Assembly (NCBI RefSeq): GCF_000716435.1
Contig: NZ_JNWO01000005.1
Location: forward strand, 62,001-126,000
DNA length: 64,000 bases
Reading direction: 5' to 3'
Origin: Streptomyces xylophagus
Lineage (GTDB): Bacteria; Actinomycetota; Actinomycetes; Streptomycetales; Streptomycetaceae
In this document: piece after piece, positions 39,193-47,724 of the stretch
Layout: each line of letters starts with the position of its first letter
How positions within the stretch are numbered: the stretch's first letter is position 1
Notes under the pieces: generated by a model
What the model saw: the letters and a program-made list of their open reading frames with translations, nothing else
Told to the model about the DNA's origin: nothing
Databases searched by the model: none
Translations under genes and position numbers: made by a program

Positions 39193-41682
39193 ATGACCGA
39201 CACCGACATCGACACCGTGTCCCGGCGATCCGCCCTGCGCCTGCTCGGCGGCGCGATCGCGGTCGCCACCGCGGCCACCACCGGACTCATCTTCCCGTCG
39301 CACGCGAACGCGCAGACCAGACCCGAGGCGGGGGCCGGCCCCCGCGTCGAAGGACTCCTGGCCAGGCTCACCCTCGACGAGAAGATCTCCCTCCTGCACG
39401 GCGCCACCGACCCGAACTCGCTCGGCCAGGCCGGATACATCCCCGGCGTCCCCCGCCTGAAGATCCCGCCGCTACGGCTCACCGACGGACCGGCCGGCGT
39501 CCGCGTCACCGCACACGCCACCGCCCTCCCCGCGCCCGTCCTGCTCGCCTCCGCCTTCGACCCCGAACTCGCCCGCCGCTACGGCCGGGTCGTCGGCCGC
39601 GAAGGACGCGCCCTCGGCCAGGACGTCCTGCTGTCCCCGATGGTCAACCTCATCCGCACCCCGTACGCGGGCCGCAACTTCGAGACCTTCAGCGAGGACC
39701 CGCTGCTCGCCGGCGACCTGGTCGCCGCCGAGATCAAGGGCATCCAGGGCGAGGGACTCGTCGCCACCGTCAAGCACTTCGCGCTGAACAACCAGGAGAA
39801 GGACCGCAACACCATCGACGTACGGGTCGACGAACAGACCATGCACGAGATCGAGTTGCGCGGTTTCGAAGCGGCGATCGGTGCGGGCGCCGGCGCGGTC
39901 ATGGGCGCGTACAACAAGGTCAACGGCACCTTCGCCTGCGAGAACAAGACCCTCCTCACCGACATCCTGCGCGGCCAATGGGGCTTCGACGGCTGGGTGA
40001 TGACCGACTGGTTCGCCGCGCACAGCACCGTGGCCGCGATCACCGCCGGTCTCGACATGGAGATGCCCGACGGGACGTACTTCGGCGCGCCCCTCAAGTC
40101 GGCTGTGCAGAACGGCAGTTTGCCCGAGTCGTACGTCGACCGCGCGGTGCGCCGGATCCTCGGCGTCATGGACCGGTTCGGGCTCCTCGACGGCAGCGCG
40201 CCGCCGCGCCCCGACCGTGACGCGAAGGCGGGTGCGGCCGTCGCCCTGGAGGTCGCCAAGGCGGGCGCGACCCTGCTCCGCAACGAACACCGCACCCTCC
40301 CGCTGACCGACGGCTCCATCGCGGTGATCGGGCCCACCGGCAGCCTGCCCTTCGTCAGCGGCGGCGGCAGCGCGCACGTCGTACCGGACCACGCGGACAG
40401 CCCCCTCGACGCGATCAAGGCACGGGCCGGTTCCGGCACCCGGGTGACGTACACACTCGGCGAGGATCTGTTCGGCAAGGCGATCCCCGCGTCCGCGCTC
40501 ACCCCCACCTTCGACAGCGAAGGACAGCGGGTGGACGCCGGGAAGACCTGGCAGTACGACGGCTCGCTCACGGTGCCGGAGACCGACGAGTGGACCTTCG
40601 TCCTCCACTTCTCCTCCGCGCCCACCGCCCGCCCCCAAGTCCTGCTGGACGGCGCGGAGTTGTTCCCGCTCGCGGCCGGATACGGCGAGTACTTCTCCGG
40701 CGGCCTGGTCTCGGCCGACCCCGACGGCCTCGGCGTACGCCGCAAGACCCTCACCCTCACCAAGGGCGCCCACACCCTGAAGATCACCGCCGCGGGCGGC
40801 GACGCCGGACTGCTGTTCCGGCTGCGGCGCAGCACCGGTGCGACCCGCGCGCAGGACGTCGCCGACGCCGTCACCGCGGCGCGCGCCGCCCGCAGTGTCG
40901 TCCTGTTCGCCTACGAGGACGCCACGGAGGGCCTCGACCGCACGAGCCTCCAACTCCCGGGAAATCAGACTCGGTTGATCGATGCGGTGACGGCCGCGAA
41001 CTCGCGCACCACGGTCGTCCTCAACACCTCGTCCTCGACCTCGATGCCGTGGCTGGCCCGCACCGGCGCCGTCCTCCAGATGTACTACCCGGGCCAGGAG
41101 GGCGCCGCCGCCACGACCGCCGTCCTGTTCGGCGACTGCGACCCCGGCGGTCGGCTCACCCAGTCCTTCCCGGTCGACGACGCCCACCATCCGGTCGCCG
41201 GGGACCTGCTCCGCTACCCCGGCGTGAACGGCACCGAGGAGTACTCCGAGGGCATCCACGTCGGCTACCGCTGGTACGACGCGGAGGGCGTACGGCCGCT
41301 CTACCCCTTCGGGCACGGACTGTCGTACACCTCCTTCTCCTACGACGACCCGTCGGCGCGGTGGAACGGGCACGGGCTGGATGTGACCTTCACCGTCCGC
41401 AACACCGGGCGGCGGGAGGGCGTGGCCGTGCCTCAGGTGTACGTCGGGCGCTCACCGGATCTCCAACTCGACCAGGCTGTACGGGTGTTGGGCGGCTATC
41501 GGCGGCTCGTGCTGCGGGCGGGGGAGCGGCGGCGGGTCAGTGTTCGGGTCGATGCGCGGACGTTGTCGTCGTGGGATGCGCGGCGGCATGCGTGGGTGCT
41601 GGGGACGGGGCGGCGGTCCGTGTGGGTCGGGGCTTCGGCGGGGGATCTGCGGGTGCGGGCGAGTGTGGAGGTGAAGCGGTAG
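39193..41682 (+). CDS. Tat-exported glycoside hydrolase family 3 (beta-glucosidase type)
   Basis: The 829-residue enzyme starts with a Tat signal (SRRSALRLLGG, cleavage near ANAQ), then a GH3 barrel with the nucleophile Asp in WVMTDWFAAH, a second GH3 domain interrupted by a PA14-like insert (about residues 440-540; VPETDEWTFVLHFSS and LLDGAELFPL), and a C-terminal fibronectin-III-like domain (YTSFSYDD to the end). The PA14 insert is known from yeast and bacterial beta-glucosidases that cut longer or substituted glucans. ATG 39193 is preceded by GAAGGAG. It acts outside the cell on plant or microbial oligosaccharides. Confidence 0.92.
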   Translation: MTDTDIDTVSRRSALRLLGGAIAVATAATTGLIFPSHANAQTRPEAGAGPRVEGLLARLTLDEKISLLHGATDPNSLGQAGYIPGVPRLKIPPLRLTDGPAGVRVTAHATALPAPVLLASAFDPELARRYGRVVGREGRALGQDVLLSPMVNLIRTPYAGRNFETFSEDPLLAGDLVAAEIKGIQGEGLVATVKHFALNNQEKDRNTIDVRVDEQTMHEIELRGFEAAIGAGAGAVMGAYNKVNGTFACENKTLLTDILRGQWGFDGWVMTDWFAAHSTVAAITAGLDMEMPDGTYFGAPLKSAVQNGSLPESYVDRAVRRILGVMDRFGLLDGSAPPRPDRDAKAGAAVALEVAKAGATLLRNEHRTLPLTDGSIAVIGPTGSLPFVSGGGSAHVVPDHADSPLDAIKARAGSGTRVTYTLGEDLFGKAIPASALTPTFDSEGQRVDAGKTWQYDGSLTVPETDEWTFVLHFSSAPTARPQVLLDGAELFPLAAGYGEYFSGGLVSADPDGLGVRRKTLTLTKGAHTLKITAAGGDAGLLFRLRRSTGATRAQDVADAVTAARAARSVVLFAYEDATEGLDRTSLQLPGNQTRLIDAVTAANSRTTVVLNTSSSTSMPWLARTGAVLQMYYPGQEGAAATTAVLFGDCDPGGRLTQSFPVDDAHHPVAGDLLRYPGVNGTEEYSEGIHVGYRWYDAEGVRPLYPFGHGLSYTSFSYDDPSARWNGHGLDVTFTVRNTGRREGVAVPQVYVGRSPDLQLDQAVRVLGGYRRLVLRAGERRRVSVRVDARTLSSWDARRHAWVLGTGRRSVWVGASAGDLRVRASVEVKR

Positions 41683-41809
41683 ACGAGGCGAGGCGGTGCG
41701 TCGTCATCGGCCCTGCCGGGTGTGGTGGGTGGGGCCGGTGAAGGGGTGATCGGTGATCGTGTCACCCTGTCCTGACGAAGGCGGACTTCGCAGCGCATGA
41801 GGGGGGAAC

Positions 41810-42040
41810 ATGGCCGACAGTCGTGCTCGGTGGCGGTTGCGGGCCTGTGCGGTGGTGTTTTTCCTTGCTGGCGGCGGCTCGATCGTGGCTTCCCTACAGG
41901 ATCGCGATCCGTGGTGGTCCTGGTTGCCGCATCTGTGGGTCGGTGTGCTGTTGGTCGCCGTCGGCCTCCTCTTGTTCCTGGCCGGCGGTCGCCGCAGTCG
42001 TCTCCCGAGAGTGAAGAAGCGCAGCCTTCCGCCGCTGTAG
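41810..42040 (+). CDS. Small membrane protein (76 residues, two helices)
   Basis: ATG 41810 follows GGGGGG. The peptide has two hydrophobic helices (ACAVVFFLAGGGSIVASL and LWVGVLLVAVGLLLFLAGG) and a basic C-terminus (RRSRLPRVKKR), so both ends are cytoplasmic. I recognise no family. It lies directly upstream of an iron box that serves the next gene. The region 41683-41809 contains no gene. Confidence 0.6.
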   Translation: MADSRARWRLRACAVVFFLAGGGSIVASLQDRDPWWSWLPHLWVGVLLVAVGLLLFLAGGRRSRLPRVKKRSLPPL

Positions 42041-42063
42041 GGGACGGGGGTTCATTCGCAAGG

Positions 42064-42082
42064 TAAGGTAAGGCTTACTTTA
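42064..42082 (+). promoter_or_regulatory. Iron box (DmdR/IdeR type) upstream of the amidohydrolase
   Basis: TAAGGTAAGGCTTACTTTA matches 14 of 19 positions of the consensus TTAGGTTAGGCTAACCTAA and has a perfect core GTAAG-G-CTTAC. It lies 64 bases upstream of ATG 42147 and belongs to the same class as the three boxes in the siderophore genes. Confidence 0.75.
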
Positions 42083-42146
42083 CTTGGTGGATGTGGTTGA
42101 GGGGTGTGCCCTCGGCATTCCCCTGTGTGGGGCGATGGAGGCTCAT

Positions 42147-43646
42147 ATGGCAGACAACGCAAGCGCCCCGGCGCCCGCGCTGACGCTCGCCCGGGTGCGG
42201 TTGGGCGCCGGTGGGCCGCTCGCCAGGGTGCGGGTGGCGGACGGGCGGATCACCCACGTCGTACCGGAAGCGGACGCGGATGCTGGTGCCGGCGGTGAGC
42301 AGGTCCTCGATCTCGACGGGCGGGTGTTGTTGCCCGGGTTGTGGGACGCCCATGTCCACCTCGCGGAGTGGGCGAGCGCCCGGCACCGGCTGGACCTGGC
42401 CGGGACCGTCTCCGCGCGGGCGGTTGCCGACCTCGTCCGGGAACGCGCCGGGGTATCCGATGGGACGGTGCTCTACGGCTACGGGTTCCGCGACGGGCTG
42501 TGGCCCGACGCCCCGCACAAGGCGCTGCTCGACGCGGTGCTGGCCGATCGGCCGGTCGCCCTGGTCAGCGCCGATCTGCATGCCGCGTGGCTCAACTCCG
42601 CTGGCCTCGCCCTCGTCGGCCGGGGCGACCACCCCACCGGACTGCTCAGGGAACACGAGGCCCACGAAGTCCTCGCCGCCCTCTCCGCAACGCCGGCCGA
42701 GGTCGTCGACGGCTGGATCGAGGACGCCTGCCGGGCCGCCGCCGCGCGCGGGGTCACCGGTGTCATCGACTTCCAGTTCGGCGACACGGTCGGGGACTGG
42801 GAACGGCGGTCGGCCCAATTCCGGCCCGCCGTACGGGTGTCGGCGGCGGTGTATCCGAGTCACCTGGACGCGGCGGTCAAGCGTGGCCTGCGCACGGGGG
42901 ACGAGGTCGGGGCGAGTGGCGGTCTGGTGCGGGTGGGGCCGCTGAAACTCTTCACGGACGGCTCGCTCAACACCCGTACCGCCCTGTGCCGCGACCCCTA
43001 CCCGGGTCTCGAGAACACGGACGGCGCCCACGGCATCGAGGAGACGGCCCCGGGCGAACTCGTACGGCTCATGCGCCGCGCCGCCGCGCACGGCATCGAA
43101 CCCGCCGTGCACGCCATCGGCGACCGCGCCAACACCGTTGCCCTGGACGCCTTCGAGGCGGTGCGCTGTCGCGGCCGGATCGAGCACGCGCAGCTGCTGA
43201 GCCCCGAAGACCTTCCGAGATTCGCCCAGTTGGGAGTCGTCGCGGGTGTGCAGCCCCGGCATGCGACGGACGACCGCGATGTGGCGGACCGGCACTGGGC
43301 CGGACGTACCGAACGCGCCTTCGCCTACGGCGACTTGCTCGCCGCCGGTGCCCGGCTGGAGTTCGGTTCGGACGCGCCTGTCTCGCCGCTCGACCCCTGG
43401 CTCGCCATCGCGTCCGCCGTCAGCCGCACCGACGACGAACGTCCCGCCTGGCACCCGGAGCAACGTCTGTCCGTCCCGGACGCGTTGGTCGCGGCGGCCC
43501 GTGGACGCCGGCTCATCCGGGTGGGGGACCCGGCCGACCTCGTCGTCGTGGACGTGGACCCACTGGACGCCGATCCGGACACCCTGCGCACGATGCCGGT
43601 GCACGCCACGATGGCCAACGGCCGCTGGACTCATGGGCCTTACTGA
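42147..43646 (+). CDS. Amidohydrolase family 3 (YtcJ-like), iron-regulated
   Basis: The 499-residue metal-dependent hydrolase has DAHVHLAEW (metal ligands HxH), VHAIGDRANTVALDAF, IEHAQLLSPED and FGSDAPVSPLDPW, the conserved blocks of the YtcJ-like amidohydrolase_3 group. The substrate may be an N-acyl or formamide-type compound. ATG 42147 follows GGAGG (42137-42141); starts further up lie in the iron-box leader. Its iron box places it in the iron regulon beside the siderophore genes. A role in cutting the siderophore or a precursor is possible. Confidence 0.85.
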   Translation: MADNASAPAPALTLARVRLGAGGPLARVRVADGRITHVVPEADADAGAGGEQVLDLDGRVLLPGLWDAHVHLAEWASARHRLDLAGTVSARAVADLVRERAGVSDGTVLYGYGFRDGLWPDAPHKALLDAVLADRPVALVSADLHAAWLNSAGLALVGRGDHPTGLLREHEAHEVLAALSATPAEVVDGWIEDACRAAAARGVTGVIDFQFGDTVGDWERRSAQFRPAVRVSAAVYPSHLDAAVKRGLRTGDEVGASGGLVRVGPLKLFTDGSLNTRTALCRDPYPGLENTDGAHGIEETAPGELVRLMRRAAAHGIEPAVHAIGDRANTVALDAFEAVRCRGRIEHAQLLSPEDLPRFAQLGVVAGVQPRHATDDRDVADRHWAGRTERAFAYGDLLAAGARLEFGSDAPVSPLDPWLAIASAVSRTDDERPAWHPEQRLSVPDALVAAARGRRLIRVGDPADLVVVDVDPLDADPDTLRTMPVHATMANGRWTHGPY

Positions 43647-43649
43647 GGC

Positions 43650-43747
43650 GGCGAGCGGCGAGCGGCGAGCGGCGAGCGGCGAGCGGCGAGCGGCGAGCGG
43701 CGAGCGGCGAGCGGCAAGGGGCAGGTGGCGAGCGGCGAGCGGCTGGG
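43650..43747. repeat. Heptanucleotide array GGCGAGC
   Basis: Nine perfect copies of GGCGAGC (43650-43712) are followed by two altered copies, two perfect ones and a final variant, 14 units in all. The array begins three bases after the amidohydrolase stop and fills much of the 206-base gap to the isochorismatase-like gene. No coding role is evident. Confidence 0.9.
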
Positions 43748-43852
43748 CGGCCTGCCGGGTTCGGGTGCCGGGCGCGGTTTGTGAGGGCCTGCTGCCGCCC
43801 GTGAAGATCTCCGACGCGTTCCCCACGACCTTCGACGACCGGTGAGAGGCCG

Positions 43853-44509
43853 ATGCGCATGCCGACATCCGACATGGTCCCGTACGTCATGCCCGGCCCC
43901 GCCGCGCTGCCCCCGGACCGGACGGGCTGGGCCATCGACCCCGGCCGCGCTGCCCTGGTGGTCCTGAACGTCCAGAACCACTTCCTGCACGTGTTGCGGG
44001 AGTCCTCGGCTCCGGTAGGTGAACTACTCGCCGGAGTGGGTGAGTTGGCGCGGTCAGCGCGGGCGGCGGGCATCCCCGTCCTCTACACCCTCAAGACCGC
44101 CGAGCGGGAGCCGGACGGCCGGGAGAGCAGCTTCGGGCATCCGCGTCTCCCCGGCGGCGAGGACTCCCGTGACGTCGTGGACGCGATCCGGCCGCAGGTC
44201 GGCGACAGCGTGCTGGTGGCGAAGCGGTTCAGCGCCTTCGCCGGGACCCGACTGCGGCGCAGGCTCGCGGAGTTGGGGCGCGACCAGCCGGTGATCGTCG
44301 GGGTGTTCGCGCACACGCAGGTCCTGCTGACCGCGGCCGACGCGTGGATGCAGGACATGGAACCGTTCGTCGTCGCGGACGCGGTGGCCGACCGGGCGCA
44401 CGAGGATCACCGGATGGCGGTGGAGTGGATCGCGGCGACGTGCGGGGCGGTCAGGACGGTGCGGGGTGTGGCGGATGTGTTCGGTGGGCCGAAGTCCCAA
44501 CGCCGGTGA
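43853..44509 (+). CDS. EntB/DhbB-like isochorismatase-fold protein with catalytic Asp replaced
   Basis: The 218-residue protein follows the isochorismatase layout of siderophore EntB/DhbB: MPGPAALPPDRTGWAIDP at the start, SVLVAKRFSAFAGTRL with the conserved Lys, and GVFAHTQVLLTAADAWMQDMEPFVVADAVADR. The catalytic acid in the motif HDMQDYF reads Asn (LNVQNHF), so isochorismate hydrolysis is unlikely. It lacks the carrier domain of EntB. GAGAGG precedes the ATG. The locus lacks other 2,3-dihydroxybenzoate genes, so it may be a relic or a binding protein. Confidence 0.8.
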   Translation: MRMPTSDMVPYVMPGPAALPPDRTGWAIDPGRAALVVLNVQNHFLHVLRESSAPVGELLAGVGELARSARAAGIPVLYTLKTAEREPDGRESSFGHPRLPGGEDSRDVVDAIRPQVGDSVLVAKRFSAFAGTRLRRRLAELGRDQPVIVGVFAHTQVLLTAADAWMQDMEPFVVADAVADRAHEDHRMAVEWIAATCGAVRTVRGVADVFGGPKSQRR

Positions 44510-44558
44510 TGTGACGGGAGGTTGACCGCTGCCGACGGCCTCGCGTGCGGTGATCCTG

Positions 44559-44649
44559 CTGGTGACTGGTGACTGGTGACTGGTGACTGGTGACTGGTGA
44601 CTGGTGACTGGTGACTGGTGACTGGTGACTGGTGACTGGTGACTGGTGA
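44559..44649. repeat. Heptanucleotide array CTGGTGA, 13 perfect copies
   Basis: Thirteen uninterrupted copies of CTGGTGA (91 bases) begin 50 bases after the isochorismatase stop. Read on the minus strand they give VTSHQSP repeats, but no plausible gene uses that frame. The perfect identity implies recent expansion or slippage. Confidence 0.95.
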
Positions 44650-44702
44650 CTGCATCGAGCAGGGTCAGTGACCACCGGTCAGCGAGCCGCGTCCGGTAAG
44701 CA

Positions 44703-45240
44703 CCGACTGAACCTTGGCCGCCGCGCCCGGCGTAGACCGAAACCTGGCCCCCGCTCCTGCGCGGAGCCAATCCCGGCGACCGTGCCCGTCGCGGGCCGAT
44801 CCCGGCTGCCGCTCCTGCGTGGACCCAACCCTGGCTACCGTGTCCGGCGCGGCCTGATCCCCGCCGCCGCTCCTGCGGGGGCCCGGCCCTGGCCGCCGTG
44901 CCCGCGCGGAGGCACCCCTGGCCGTCGTGCCCGGCGCCGACTGATCCCGGCCGCTGTTCCCAGCGCGGAGCCAACCCCGGCTGCCGTGTCCGGCGCGGCC
45001 TGATCCCCGCCGCCGCTCCAGCGCGGGTCCGGCCCTGGCCGCCGTGCCCGCGCGGAGTCACCCCTGGCCGTCGCGCCCGGCGCCGACTGATCCCGGCCGC
45101 TGTTCCCAGCGCGGAGTCACCCCTGGCCGCCGTATCCGGCGCGGAGCCAACCCCGGCCGCCATGCCCGGCGCGGACCGATCTCGGCTGCCGCTTCCGGCG
45201 CGGACCCAACCTCGCCCCCCAGCGCGGACCCAACCCCCAC
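44703..45240. repeat. ~30-bp minisatellite, about 18 degenerate units
   Basis: Units of 28-31 bases, each built as (A/C)CCCCGGCCGCCGTGCCCGG with a GCGCGG end, repeat through ~540 bases. A higher-order copy of about 146 bases (five units) is visible: the segment starting TGTCCGGCGCGGCC at 44841 recurs at 44987. Frames across it are low-complexity shadows (AGxGSR-type), so I regard it as non-coding. It occupies most of the 806-base gap between the isochorismatase-like gene and the siderophore hydroxylase gene. Confidence 0.85.
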
Positions 45241-45262
45241 TCGCCGCCCCGCCGCAGAAAAA

Positions 45263-45301
45263 CCCCGGGCCCGGAAGGGACCGTACCCTCCGGGCCCGGG
45301 G
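45263..45301 (-). terminator. Intrinsic terminator of the ornithine hydroxylase gene
   Basis: CCCCGGGCCCGGA (45263-45275) and TCCGGGCCCGGGG (45289-45301) form a perfect 13-bp stem with a 13-base loop, followed on the minus strand by TTTTT (complement of 45258-45262). It lies 15 bases after the stop of the minus-strand gene. Stem plus U-run is textbook Rho-independent. Confidence 0.93.
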
Positions 45302-45315
45302 AGTCGGGGGTGGCG

Positions 45316-46686
45316 TCAGACGGGCAACCTCGCTGCCTGTACCGAGCGGTGGATCTCCTCCGCTCGTACCGCGACCGTCGACAGCAGGGTGCTGGTCAGC
45401 CCGTGGGTGTGTTCGGTGCCGCCCTGGAGGTAGAGGCCGGCGGTTACCTCCGGGACTGTTTCGACCCGGTGGTCCCGGCCCACGCGGATCTCGTCGCCGT
45501 CGTCCCTCAGGCAGAGCTTGGCCGCCTCGCCGAGCAGCGAACTCAGGTCGCGGGGGCGGTAACCGGTGGCCAGGACCAGCACATCGGCCGACAGCACCTG
45601 CTTCTCGCCGGTGGGCAGGAACTCCACGGCGACGTCGAGACCACCGTCCGTCGCGGAGTCGACGGCGCGGATGCGGGAGACGTTGAGGAAGCGCAGCCGT
45701 TCCCGTCCGGCCACCTTCTCCCGGTACGCGGTGGCGTACAGGGCCTCGATCAACTCCATGTCGACAACGGAGTAGTTGGTGGAACGGTGGTAGTCGATGA
45801 GCGACTGCTTGACCTCGGACGGAGCCGAGAAGTAGACGTCCACTGCCTCCGGGTCGAAGATACGGTTCGCGAACGGGCTGTCGTCGGCGGGGGTGTAGCC
45901 GTACTTGGCGAACACCGAGCACACCTCGGCGTCCGGAAAGGTGCGGTGCAGATAGTCCACCGCCTCGGCGGCGCTCTGGCCTGCGCCGAGCACCACGGCC
46001 CGCCGTACGGGCGCGCCCGCCTCGGCCAGCCCGGTCGCCCGGGGTATCAACTCGCTGTTGTGCCAGACGCGTTCGCCCAGTTCGAGACCCGGCGGCACGT
46101 GCGGCTCAAGACCCATCGCCACGCTGATGTTGCGGGCCCGGCGGGTCACGGTCGTACCGGAACCCCTACCAGAACCGGGACTTGAACCCGAACCCGGTCC
46201 CGATCCGGAACCCGCAGGGTCGCGGGTGGTGACGTCGAAGAACGCGATCTCGCCGTCGTCGCCGCGCACCGGGTCGACGGCGACGACCTCGCTGCCGTAG
46301 GAGACCAGGTGGGAGACCCGTTCGGCCGCCCACTCGAAGTACTCGTGGAACTCCATGCGCAGCGGGAAGAGGGTCTTCTGGTTCAGGAAGTCGATCAGTC
46401 TGCCCTGCTCGCGCAGGAAGCAGAGGAAGCTGTAGTCGCTGGTCGGATTCCTCAGCGTGACAAGGTCTTTGAGGAACGACACCTGCATCGTGGCATCGTC
46501 GATCAGCATGCCCCGGTGCCAGCCGAAGCGCGGCTGCCGTTCCAGGAACAGCGCGTTGAGGCGACGGTCTGCCGGAAGGTTTCTGTTGTGCTCCTCAACC
46601 GCTATGGACAGTGCGAGATTTGACGGACCGAATCCGATTCCGAGGACGTCGTGGACAACGTCGGAATCCATGAGCGGTGACTTCAC
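45316..46686 (-). CDS. L-ornithine N5-monooxygenase (CchB/PvdA/SidA-like)
   Basis: The 456-residue flavoprotein has the FAD site GIGFGPSNLALSIAVEE, the NADPH site VVLGAGQSAAEAVDYLH and the C-terminal D-x3-LATGY motif (VLVLATGYRPRDL) of siderophore N-hydroxylating monooxygenases. It makes N5-hydroxy-L-ornithine. A Gly/Ser/Pro-rich insert of about 25 residues (GSGSGPGSGSSPGSG) sits between the two halves. GTG 46686 is preceded by GAGGGAGG at about 8-10 bases. The gene shares an iron box region with the divergent formyltransferase gene and ends at a strong terminator. In coelichelin clusters this gene is cchB. Confidence 0.92.
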   Translation of the reverse strand: MKSPLMDSDVVHDVLGIGFGPSNLALSIAVEEHNRNLPADRRLNALFLERQPRFGWHRGMLIDDATMQVSFLKDLVTLRNPTSDYSFLCFLREQGRLIDFLNQKTLFPLRMEFHEYFEWAAERVSHLVSYGSEVVAVDPVRGDDGEIAFFDVTTRDPAGSGSGPGSGSSPGSGRGSGTTVTRRARNISVAMGLEPHVPPGLELGERVWHNSELIPRATGLAEAGAPVRRAVVLGAGQSAAEAVDYLHRTFPDAEVCSVFAKYGYTPADDSPFANRIFDPEAVDVYFSAPSEVKQSLIDYHRSTNYSVVDMELIEALYATAYREKVAGRERLRFLNVSRIRAVDSATDGGLDVAVEFLPTGEKQVLSADVLVLATGYRPRDLSSLLGEAAKLCLRDDGDEIRVGRDHRVETVPEVTAGLYLQGGTEHTHGLTSTLLSTVAVRAEEIHRSVQAARLPV

Positions 46687-46722
46687 CGTGGCATCGCCTC
46701 CCTCAGGCAGCCCAATGCTAGA

Positions 46723-46741
46723 TAAGGTAAGGCTTACCTTG
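46723..46741. promoter_or_regulatory. Iron box between the hydroxylase and formyltransferase genes
   Basis: TAAGGTAAGGCTTACCTTG has perfect 8-bp arms AAGGTAAG/CTTACCTT around one base and 14 of 19 matches to the iron-box consensus. It sits in the 84-base spacer of the divergent genes and can repress both when iron is plentiful. Confidence 0.9.
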
Positions 46742-46770
46742 CAATGGAGTCGTTGAAGGGAAGGACCGTC

Positions 46771-47724
46771 ATGCGGGTCGTCATGCTCGGCTATCAGACC
46801 TGGGGTCACCGCACGCTGCAGGCGTTGCTGGACTCCGACCACGAGGTCGTGTCCGTCGTCACCCACCCGAAAAGTGAGCATGCCTACGAGAAGATCTGGG
46901 ACGACAGCGTCGCCGAACTCGCCGAGAAGAACGACGTTCCCGTGCTGCTGCGCAACCGCCCCGACGACGCCGAACTCCTCGACGCCGTACGGGAAGCGCG
47001 GCCGGACATCATCGTCGCCAACAACTGGCGGACCTGGTTGCCCCCGGAGCTGTTCGACCTCCCGCCGCACGGCACCCTCAACGTCCACGACTCGCTGCTG
47101 CCGTCGTACGCGGGCTTCTCGCCGATCATCTGGGCGCTCCTGAACGACGAGCCGCGCGTCGGTGTCACCGCGCACCGCATGAACGGCGAACTCGACGCGG
47201 GCGACATCCTGATCCAGCGCTCGGTGCCGGTCGGGCCAACCGACACGGCGACCGACCTGTTCCACCGCACCGTCGACCTCATCGCGCCGATCGTGCGCGA
47301 GTCGCTCGACCTGATCGCCTCGGGCCGCGACGCCGGCCAGTGGGTGCCGCAGGACCGCGGGCGGGCCAGCTTCTTCCACAAGCGCTCGGCCGAGGACAGT
47401 CGTATCGACTGGAGTTGGCCCGCGGAACGCCTGGAGCGGCTCGTGCGGGCCCAGTCGGACCCGTACCCGAACGCGTACGCCTTCCACCGAGGTGAGCGGC
47501 TCAGGATCGTCTCCGCGGCCGTCTCCGAGGGGCGCTACGGCGGCACCCCGGGCCGGATCTTCATCCGCGAGGGCGACGGAGTGGTCATCGTGGCGGGTCC
47601 CGAGGCCCATACCGGGCGCGGCCGGGGGCTGTTGGTGCGCCGGGTGCGCACCGACGACGGCACCGAGTACGCGGCCGGCGACTACTTCCGCACCATGGGC
47701 GGGTACTTGACGTCCCGCCCGTGA
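46771..47724 (+). CDS. N5-hydroxyornithine formyltransferase (CchA-like, Fmt fold)
   Basis: The 317-residue protein resembles methionyl-tRNA formyltransferase: a Rossmann start (MRVVMLGYQTWGHRTLQALL), the formyl-transfer motif LNVHDSLLPSYAGFSPIIWALLN (His and Asp of the SLLP-x-Y-G region), NGELDAGDIL and a C-terminal OB domain. In hydroxamate loci it formylates N5-hydroxyornithine from 10-formyl-THF. GGAAGGA lies upstream of ATG 46771. Its position divergent from the hydroxylase gene and behind an iron box supports the role. Confidence 0.9.
   Translation: MRVVMLGYQTWGHRTLQALLDSDHEVVSVVTHPKSEHAYEKIWDDSVAELAEKNDVPVLLRNRPDDAELLDAVREARPDIIVANNWRTWLPPELFDLPPHGTLNVHDSLLPSYAGFSPIIWALLNDEPRVGVTAHRMNGELDAGDILIQRSVPVGPTDTATDLFHRTVDLIAPIVRESLDLIASGRDAGQWVPQDRGRASFFHKRSAEDSRIDWSWPAERLERLVRAQSDPYPNAYAFHRGERLRIVSAAVSEGRYGGTPGRIFIREGDGVVIVAGPEAHTGRGRGLLVRRVRTDDGTEYAAGDYFRTMGGYLTSRP

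Noticed and set aside
41797..42066. 89-codon frame overlapping the small membrane protein
   Set aside because: The frame at 41810 has the ribosome site and two clear helices; this one is Arg/Pro-rich and runs into the iron box.
43650..45240. CRISPR array
   Set aside because: The repeats are contiguous without unique spacers and no cas genes are present.
44054..45922. 622-codon minus-strand frame through the repeat region
   Set aside because: It is made of repeat translation (VTSHQSP, AGxGSR) and runs into the antisense of two other genes.
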